The notes beneath the pieces were generated by a model. It ran no database searches. It was not told the origin of the DNA and saw only the letters and a program-made list of their open reading frames with translations. The translations under genes were made by a program, and so were the position numbers. From the NCBI RefSeq assembly GCF_041438865.1, contig NZ_CP109450.1, positions 4,299,001 through 4,363,000 on the forward strand: a stretch of DNA of 64,000 nucleotides, given 5' to 3'. Of this stretch, positions 58,391 to 64,000 are shown piece after piece. This stretch comes from Streptomyces sp. NBC_01471 (lineage in GTDB: Bacteria > Actinomycetota > Actinomycetes > Streptomycetales > Streptomycetaceae). Position 1 is the first letter of the stretch. Each line of letters starts with the position of its first letter.

Positions 58391-58552
58391 GGGCGGGGTC
58401 CTTCCAGAAGGCCACGCGCACGCGGCCCGGAACTCGGCTGTCGCCTGCATGGTGCAGGGCACACCGGGCCAAGACCAGGAACTGCTGACAGCGGCCGCTC
58501 CAGCCGGTCGCCGTCAGCCAGCCGCGCACGGCAGACCGAACTCCGGGCCCGG

Positions 58553-58620
58553 CGAGGCCACTCGGTCGCGCAACGCCACTCGGCCCCGCGAGGCCACTCG
58601 GTCGCGCAACGCCACTCGGC
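58553..58620. repeat. Two direct copies of a 32-bp sequence, 36-bp period
   Basis: The copies at 58553-58584 and 58589-58620 are identical, and each holds two GCCACTCGG(T/C) halves. The repeat lies between the DUF1275 and exporter genes. Confidence 0.75.
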
Positions 58621-58678
58621 TCCAGCGATTCGGCCGGCCGCGGAGGGACTCAGACTCAGGGTCCGGCCTGCCCCTGCG

Positions 58679-60226
58679 TCAGCCCGGTTCCTCACCTGCG
58701 GCCGCTGCGCCGTCCGCGGCCCCCGCGGCATCCGCCTCCGCCGCCTCGCGCCGGCTCGGCGAGCCCGCGGTCACCAGGAGGAACGCGACCAGCGCACCCA
58801 CCACCATGAAGCCCGCCGCCCACGCCGTCGCGATGTTGAATCCGTGCACCACGGCGGTCTTCGAGAGCTGCTCCTGCTGGAGCTTGCTCACGCCGGGGCG
58901 CACATGGCTGGCGAGGTAGCTCGCGGTGGTGGTCGTCGCGATGGTGTTGAGCAGCGACGTACCGATCGATCCGCCCACCTGCTGGGCGGTGTTGACGGTC
59001 GCCGATGTGACACCCGAGTCCTGTGGGGCCACACCCGAGGTCGCCGTCGCCATCACCGGCATGAAGACGAGGCCCATGCCCAGACCGAGCATCAGCGTGC
59101 CGGGCAGGATGTGCTCGACGTAGTTGGAGTGCGTCCCGATGAAGGTCAGGGCGAAGAGCCCGCCCGCGCCGATCAGCATCCCGGGCGCTATCAGCAGGCG
59201 CGGCGGTACGTAGTGGAGCAGCCGGGCCGAGATCTGCGTCGAGGTGATGATGATCATCGCGGACATCGGGAGATAGGCGACACCCGCGCGCAAGGGGCTG
59301 TAGCCGAGGATGTTCTGGAGGTAGTACGTCAGGAACAGGAAGAGGCCGAACATGGCCAGTGTCGCCGTCCCCATGGCGATCATCGAGCCGCCGCGGTTGC
59401 GGTTGCTGACGATGTGCGGCGGCAGCATGGGGTGGGGGGTGTGCCGCTGCCACCAGCCGAAGACGGCGAGCAGCACGGCGCCGACGATCAGCAGGGTGAT
59501 GACCAGGGTCGAGGACCAGCCCTTCGACTCGGCCTCGCTCACGCCGTAGACGATCGCGACGAGGCCGCCGCAGCCGAGGACCGCGCCCGGGATGTCGAGG
59601 TGGCTCTCCTTCTGCCCCTGGCGGTCGCTGAGCAGCGCGAAGGCGCCGAAGACGGTGATGGCCGCGATGGGCACGTTGACGTACAGGCACCAGCGCCAGT
59701 CGAGGAACTCGGTGAGGACGCCGCCGAGGAGCAGCCCGATGGCCGCGCCCGCGCCCGCGATGGCGCCGTAGATGCCGAACGCCTTGGCGCGCTCCCTGCC
59801 CAGCGAGAAGGTCGTGGTGAGCAGGGACAGCGCCGACGGCGCGAGAAGGGCGGCGAACGCGCCCTGGAGGGCGCGGGCGGCGAAGAGCATGGTGCCGTCG
59901 ACCGCCCCGCCACCCAGTGCTGAGGCGGCGGCGAACCCGATGAGGCCGATGATGAACGTGCGTTTACGGCCGACGAGGTCGGCGACTCGGCCACCGAGCA
60001 GCAGCAGTCCGCCGAACGCCAGGGTGTACGCCGTGATGACCCACTGGCGGTTGCCGTTGGTGAGGTGGAGGTCGTGCTGCGCGGACGGCAGGGCGATGTT
60101 CACGATGGTGGCATCGAGCACCACCATCAGCTGCGCCAGCGCGATGATGGCCAGCCCCCACCAGCGGTGGGGGTCGGGCTGGTCGGGACTGGTGGGCTCC
60201 GGGGTGGATATCGCCGGGTCGCTCAT
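58679..60226 (-). CDS. MFS drug exporter (DHA2, 14 segments)
   Basis: 515 residues. Family motifs: LDATIVNIALPSAQHDL in segment 1, LLGGRVADLVGRKRTF (motif A), ARALQGAFAALLAPSAL (motif B), and an MPVMATATSGVAPQDSGVTSA stretch late in the protein. The C-terminal ~30 residues are Ala/Glu-rich. It is a proton-driven exporter; the substrate is unknown and it is not near a recognisable cluster. Confidence 0.9.
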   Translation of the reverse strand: MSDPAISTPEPTSPDQPDPHRWWGLAIIALAQLMVVLDATIVNIALPSAQHDLHLTNGNRQWVITAYTLAFGGLLLLGGRVADLVGRKRTFIIGLIGFAAASALGGGAVDGTMLFAARALQGAFAALLAPSALSLLTTTFSLGRERAKAFGIYGAIAGAGAAIGLLLGGVLTEFLDWRWCLYVNVPIAAITVFGAFALLSDRQGQKESHLDIPGAVLGCGGLVAIVYGVSEAESKGWSSTLVITLLIVGAVLLAVFGWWQRHTPHPMLPPHIVSNRNRGGSMIAMGTATLAMFGLFLFLTYYLQNILGYSPLRAGVAYLPMSAMIIITSTQISARLLHYVPPRLLIAPGMLIGAGGLFALTFIGTHSNYVEHILPGTLMLGLGMGLVFMPVMATATSGVAPQDSGVTSATVNTAQQVGGSIGTSLLNTIATTTTASYLASHVRPGVSKLQQEQLSKTAVVHGFNIATAWAAGFMVVGALVAFLLVTAGSPSRREAAEADAAGAADGAAAAGEEPG

Positions 60227-60383
60227 CTGTCCAGAGGATCACAGAATGTGGCTGTTCGCTTCTTGTCGGCCGTGATGACCGACATCAGACGGTGTCAGAC
60301 GGTGTACGGCGATATGAGCCGGTGCCGGACGGTGGTGACGGGTGCCGGCCGCTGTCAGCCGTGGCTCTCCTGGGGCTACGGCG

Positions 60384-61544
60384 CTACCGGGCAACCTCGA
60401 TTCCACTTGAGGTACAGGCCAGGGTGGCTGCCTCCATCGCGCTGTTGAAGGAGACCTCCGCGAGCATGCCCGGTGCGGCGGTCCGGTCGCCCGCGAGGAA
60501 CACCCCGTCGCCGCGGCGGACGGCGGGCCGGTCGCGCCAGGTGGTGCCGGGAGGGTCGACCGCGCCCGTGCGCCCTGCCGCGACGGCCGAGCTGCGCCAG
60601 GTGAGGCGTTCGCGCCAGCCGGGGAAGCCCAGGTCCAGCAGGCGTTCGGCGTGGGCGACCCCGTCCGCCTTCGACTCGCCCGGTGCGATGGGCAGTTGGC
60701 ACTGGATCAGCTGCTCGCCGGCCGGGGCCAGGGAGGGGTCCTGGGCGGTGAAGCGTTCGATCCAGCCGGGTGCGTCGAGGTCGGAGATGATCCAGGCGTC
60801 TCCGCGCCGGGTCCTGAGCGCGATGTCGACCAGGGTCGTGCGGCCACTGGGCCAGCGCAGACTGGAGTCGCCGAGGAGGTGCCGGGCCGCGTCCAGGGAG
60901 GTCGCGACGATCACCGGCCCCTCCGCCGTCGGGAGTTCGGTGACCCGGGCGCCGGTCTCGATCCGTACGCCCAGATCCCGCGCGCGGGCGGCCATCCGGT
61001 CGATGAGGGCGCCCCAGCCACCGCGTACGAAGTGTGCCTCGGGCGGCAGCGAGGCGGCACGGCGCAGCCGGGTATGGACGAAAGCCGCGGAGAGCGAGCC
61101 CGGATCGTGGTGGTAGAGGGCGACCCCCGCGTAGTGGGCGGCGGCGCGGGCGCCCGCCTCGCCGACCTGGGAGGTCGCCCAGGAGAGGAAGTCCTGCCCG
61201 ACGGGGGCCTGCCCGGCGGGCCGCCGCGCCAGCCTGAGCAGGGCGAGCGGTGGTGTCCTGCGCAGCGCCCCGCCTCGGTGGAGCCGCAGCCGGGTGGCCT
61301 CCAGAGCCGGCACGGCCACGACCGGGCCGAGCAGCCCCTGTTGTCTGAGCCAGGCCCAGTGCGGGCCGCCGCTGTAGATCGCGTGCGGTCCCTCGTTGAC
61401 GCGATACGGGTTTTCGGCCGTACGCGCCCGCCCGCCCAGGGTCCGGTGCGCCTCGCGCAGGGTGACCCGGGCACCCGAATCGGCGGCGGCGATGGCGGCG
61501 GTCAGCCCGGCGAAACCCCCGCCGACCACGGTGATACGGCGCAT
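60384..61544 (-). CDS. FAD-dependent amine-oxidase/phytoene-desaturase-like protein
   Basis: 386 residues. The FAD fold is ITVVGGGFAGLTAAIAAADSGARVTLREAHRTLGGRARTAEN, the typical GG-x-x-R-x motif of the phytoene-desaturase/protoporphyrinogen-oxidase group. FVRGGWGALIDRMAARARDLGVRIETGARV is the middle flavin motif, and VFLAGDRTAAPGMLAEVSFNSAMEAA closes the domain. It is short for a carotenoid desaturase. The substrate is not known. Confidence 0.82.
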   Translation of the reverse strand: MRRITVVGGGFAGLTAAIAAADSGARVTLREAHRTLGGRARTAENPYRVNEGPHAIYSGGPHWAWLRQQGLLGPVVAVPALEATRLRLHRGGALRRTPPLALLRLARRPAGQAPVGQDFLSWATSQVGEAGARAAAHYAGVALYHHDPGSLSAAFVHTRLRRAASLPPEAHFVRGGWGALIDRMAARARDLGVRIETGARVTELPTAEGPVIVATSLDAARHLLGDSSLRWPSGRTTLVDIALRTRRGDAWIISDLDAPGWIERFTAQDPSLAPAGEQLIQCQLPIAPGESKADGVAHAERLLDLGFPGWRERLTWRSSAVAAGRTGAVDPPGTTWRDRPAVRRGDGVFLAGDRTAAPGMLAEVSFNSAMEAATLACTSSGIEVAR

Positions 61545-61707
61545 GGTCCGTCCCTTCTCCGTGTCCTGTCCTGCTGTCCTGTCCTGTGTCTGTTCCGGAG
61601 GGCACCCGCTCTTTTTCGGACGCTCTCTGTCATCAGGACGGATGGAGCGGACGCAGATGTGACATCCGGGAAGGTTCGATGTCAGTGGTGTGGGTCACCA
61701 TGAAGAC

Positions 61708-62391
61708 ATGGCAGTACGGAACGGCACGAAGAGAACCCCACAGGTACGGCGGCCGGAAGTGCGACTTCCGCCTCTCAGCCCATACGCCGGGCGGGGCCTT
61801 GAGCCCGATGGGGACTATGACGGACTGGAGTTCACCGGCGAGGACTTCACAGGACAGTCGGGCCGCGGCGCCCGCTTCATGGACTGCTCACTGCGCGAGT
61901 GCGTGCTGGAGACGACGGAGCTGGTGCGGGCGCGTTTCATCGACTCGGTACTGACCGGGGCGAGAGGAGTGGGGACGAACCTCGCGGAGGCGTCCCTGCG
62001 CGATGTCGAGGTGGTGGACGCACGGCTCGGCGGCGTCCAGCTGCACGGAGCCGTGCTGGAACGGGTGGTGGTGCGCGGCGGGAAGATCGACTATCTGAAC
62101 CTGCGGGAGGCGCGGCTCAAGGACGTCCTCTTCGAGAACTGCGTCCTGACGGAACCGGACTTCGGTTCGGCGCGGCTGGAGCGGGTGGAGTTCGTCGGGT
62201 GCACGCTGCGCGGGGCGGACTTCAGCGGAGTGCGGATGAAGGACGTCGATCTGCGGACGGTGGCCGAGCTGGACATCGCCCGCGGGGTGGAGCGGCTGGC
62301 GGGGGCGGTCATCAGCCCGGCACAACTGCTCTCGCTCGCACCGGCGTTCGCCGCGCAGATCGGAGTACGGGTGGCGACGCCGGGCGAGTAG
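61708..62391 (+). CDS. Pentapeptide-repeat-like protein
   Basis: 227 residues from ATG 61708. The body is made of A/C-(D/N/L)-(L/F)-x-x style units (GRGARFMDCSLRECVLETTELVRARFIDSVLTGARG, LRGADFSGVRMKDVDLRT), which form a right-handed quadrilateral helix in this family. Some members mimic DNA and protect gyrase, but most have no known function. Confidence 0.8.
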   Translation: MAVRNGTKRTPQVRRPEVRLPPLSPYAGRGLEPDGDYDGLEFTGEDFTGQSGRGARFMDCSLRECVLETTELVRARFIDSVLTGARGVGTNLAEASLRDVEVVDARLGGVQLHGAVLERVVVRGGKIDYLNLREARLKDVLFENCVLTEPDFGSARLERVEFVGCTLRGADFSGVRMKDVDLRTVAELDIARGVERLAGAVISPAQLLSLAPAFAAQIGVRVATPGE

Positions 62392-62394
62392 CCG

Positions 62395-62618
62395 CGGAGG
62401 GGCCGGTTCTCGGGGGGCCTGTCCCTGCCCGCCGGCGCTTGGCTGCTGCCGCCGTTCGCTGCCCGCTGCCTGCTGTCTCTCCGCCTGCCGCCTCCGCCTG
62501 CCGCCTGCGCCTGCTGCTCGCCCTGCCGCCCGCCCGCGCTGCACTCGCCTGCCGCCCGCGCCCGCTGCTCGCTCCAGCCCGCTGTCTCCGCTTCGGCTTC
62601 GGCTTCTCGGCTGCACAG
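62395..62618. other. Low-complexity intergenic stretch
   Basis: CTGCCGCC- and CTGCTCGC-type units are repeated many times. No gene is supported in the stretch; it is likely slippage-prone spacer DNA between two convergent genes. Confidence 0.6.
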
Positions 62619-63116
62619 CTACACCCGGGGGAAGCGTCCTTGCAGGTCCCAGATCACCGGATTGTCCGCAAGGCCCTCATGCATGTCCGCCAGATCCGCG
62701 ATCAGGTCGTGCAGGAAGTCCCTTGCCTCCCGCCGCAGCACCTTGTGCCCGAACGTCAGCGGATCCTCCTCCACCGGCATCCAGTCGGCGGCGACATCCA
62801 CCCACCCGAACCGCCGCTCGAAGAGCATCCGGTCCGTCGACTCGGTGAAGTCCAGCTCCGCGTGCTGCGGCCGCGAGGCGCGGTTGCCGCGCGGGTCCCG
62901 GTCGACCTGCTCGACGATGTCGCAGAGCGCCCACGCGAAGTCGAGCACCGGAACCCATCCCCAGGCTGTGGACACCTCGCGGTCCGCCTTGGTGTCGGCG
63001 AGGTAGACGTCACCGCAGAACAGGTCGTGCCGCAGCGCGCGGACGTCCGCACGGCGGTAGTCGGTCTGCGGGGGATCCGGGAAGCGGCGGGAGAGGGAGT
63101 AGCCGATGTCGAGCAC
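62619..63116 (-). CDS. Unknown acidic cytoplasmic protein
   Basis: 165 residues. The sequence is rich in Asp, Trp and aromatic residues (YSLSRRFPDPPQTDYRRADV, REVSTAWGWVPVLDFAWALCDIVEQVD, ELDFTESTDRMLFERRFGWVDVAADWMPVEEDPLTF). It has no membrane or signal segment and a helical end (LRREARDFLHDLIADLADMHEGL). The look resembles immunity-type proteins of actinobacteria, but I do not recognise a family. Confidence 0.6.
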   Translation of the reverse strand: MLDIGYSLSRRFPDPPQTDYRRADVRALRHDLFCGDVYLADTKADREVSTAWGWVPVLDFAWALCDIVEQVDRDPRGNRASRPQHAELDFTESTDRMLFERRFGWVDVAADWMPVEEDPLTFGHKVLRREARDFLHDLIADLADMHEGLADNPVIWDLQGRFPRV

Positions 63117-63247
63117 GGGTCGATGGTGTCACGGGCGGGCGGGTCGGGGCGCCGCCCGGCGTGCGCCCGGAACGCTCCCGCGACGCGCGGACGTCCCGCG
63201 GGGACCGCGGTGCGCCGTCGCCACCCGCTCGCTCATAGGATCGAGAC

Positions 63248-64000
63248 GTGGACCAGCGTCGACGCCGTACAGCCGTACCCGCAGTGGTGGGGGCCGCCCT
63301 GCTCCTCCTCGCGGCCTGTGGCGGGGGTGTGCAGGGGAAGCCGGGTGGCGACCGGCTGCACGATCCCGACCCGTACTTCCCCCGGCTCGGCAATGGCGGC
63401 TACGACGTCCGCCACTACAGCCTGACCCTCGCCTACGACCCGGACTCCGGCCGGCTCACGGGCACCGCCGACATCACCGCCCGCGCCACCCAGGACCTTT
63501 CCGCGTTCAACCTGGACTTCACGGGGATGACTGTGCGGCGCGCGACCGTCGACGGCCGTTACGCCCCCGCCAACCGCGCGGGCACCGAACTGACCATCCG
63601 CCCGCACCACGACCTCGCGCGGGGTGCCACCTTCCGTACCGTCGTCCGCTACGCGGGCGAGCCGAAGACGATCACCGACCCGGACGCGTCGGAGGAGGGC
63701 TGGCTGCCGGACGACGAGGACGGCGCGCTCGCCCTCGGGGAGCCGACCGGCTCGATGGCGTGGTTCCCCGGGAACGACCACCCGTCCGACAAGGCGACGT
63801 ACGACATCGAGGTGACCGTTCCGGCCGGGCTCCAGGCCGTCTCCAACGGCCGGCTGACCTCGCAGCGGACCAGCGGGGGCCGCAGCACCTTCCACTGGCA
63901 CACCGACCGGCCGATGGCGAGCTACCTCGCGATGCTGGCGATCGGCCACTACAAGACCCACTCCTTCACGGCGCCGTCCGGGCTGCCGGTCTTCACGGCG
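63248..64000 (+). CDS. M1-family metallopeptidase lipoprotein (3' end outside window)
   Basis: 251 residues are visible from GTG 63248. The lipobox LLLAAC follows a basic start (DQRRRRTAVPAVVG). The next segments, DPYFPRLGNGGYDVRHYSLTLAYDPDSGRLTGTADITARATQDLSAFNLDFTGM, form the N-terminal beta domain typical of M1 aminopeptidases. The catalytic HEXXH region lies beyond the window. It is probably a surface aminopeptidase. Confidence 0.85.
   Translation, partial: MDQRRRRTAVPAVVGAALLLLAACGGGVQGKPGGDRLHDPDPYFPRLGNGGYDVRHYSLTLAYDPDSGRLTGTADITARATQDLSAFNLDFTGMTVRRATVDGRYAPANRAGTELTIRPHHDLARGATFRTVVRYAGEPKTITDPDASEEGWLPDDEDGALALGEPTGSMAWFPGNDHPSDKATYDIEVTVPAGLQAVSNGRLTSQRTSGGRSTFHWHTDRPMASYLAMLAIGHYKTHSFTAPSGLPVFTA

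Overview
The window is a Streptomyces-type chromosome segment. It has very high GC with strong third-position bias, GTG and TTG starts, many ATGA/GTGA overlaps between genes, and a gene order that I recall as the same as the phoU-phoR-phoP ... carD-ispD-ispF-cysS-rlmB ... msiK block of Streptomyces coelicolor. No organism name can be read from the sequence itself.

Region 1 (1-2.7 kb) is accessory DNA. It holds the end of a GntR-type regulator, a 3' fragment of a serine-type tRNA followed by a strong hairpin (a likely old attachment site), an unrecognised two-gene unit (961-2192) and a large nested palindrome. Region 2 (2.7-7 kb) carries three exported proteins: a trypsin-like protease with an unclear start, an alpha/beta hydrolase and a PQQ-type beta-propeller. 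Region 3 (7.1-21.8 kb) is core: a 49-residue cysteine-rich peptide, phoU, phoR-phoP with a 33-bp PHO box, a lipoprotein, carD, the isoprenoid genes ispD-ispF, a flavin/F420-type enzyme, cysS, rlmB, a DoxX protein, a sugar nucleotidyltransferase and msiK. A tRNA-Thr at 21.9 kb closes it.

Region 4 (22.0-47.5 kb) is the highlight: a compact biosynthetic cluster made only of free-standing enzymes. It carries a 4-hydroxyphenylglycine supply set (prephenate dehydrogenase, hydroxymandelate synthase, hydroxymandelate oxidase, aminotransferase). It also carries fatty-acyl machinery: three adenylating enzymes, two carrier proteins, two phosphopantetheinyl transferases, one ketosynthase, two soluble diiron desaturases, a 7Fe ferredoxin, a hotdog thioesterase and an InhA-like enoyl reductase. 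The remaining parts are an Fe/2-oxoglutarate oxygenase, three paralogous alpha/beta hydrolases, a patatin-like protein, an exporter and a TetR regulator. There are no modular NRPS or PKS proteins. Eight similar palindromic sites lie in the promoter regions of the cluster and probably bind its TetR protein. One adenylation gene has a TTA codon, so it should depend on bldA. The likely logic is that tyrosine-pathway carbon is turned into hydroxyphenylglycine (or its keto acid), activated, and joined to a desaturated acyl chain built on a dedicated carrier protein; this product is inference.

Region 5 (47.6-64 kb) returns to mixed Streptomyces genes: a DUF574 methyltransferase, an alpha-L-fucosidase, a MarR regulator, a large membrane-anchored protein, a DadA-like oxidase, a rhomboid-like protein, a kinase-like resistance protein, a GNAT enzyme, a DUF1275 protein, an MFS exporter, an amine-oxidase-like flavoprotein, a pentapeptide-repeat protein, and the start of an M1-family peptidase lipoprotein cut by the window end.
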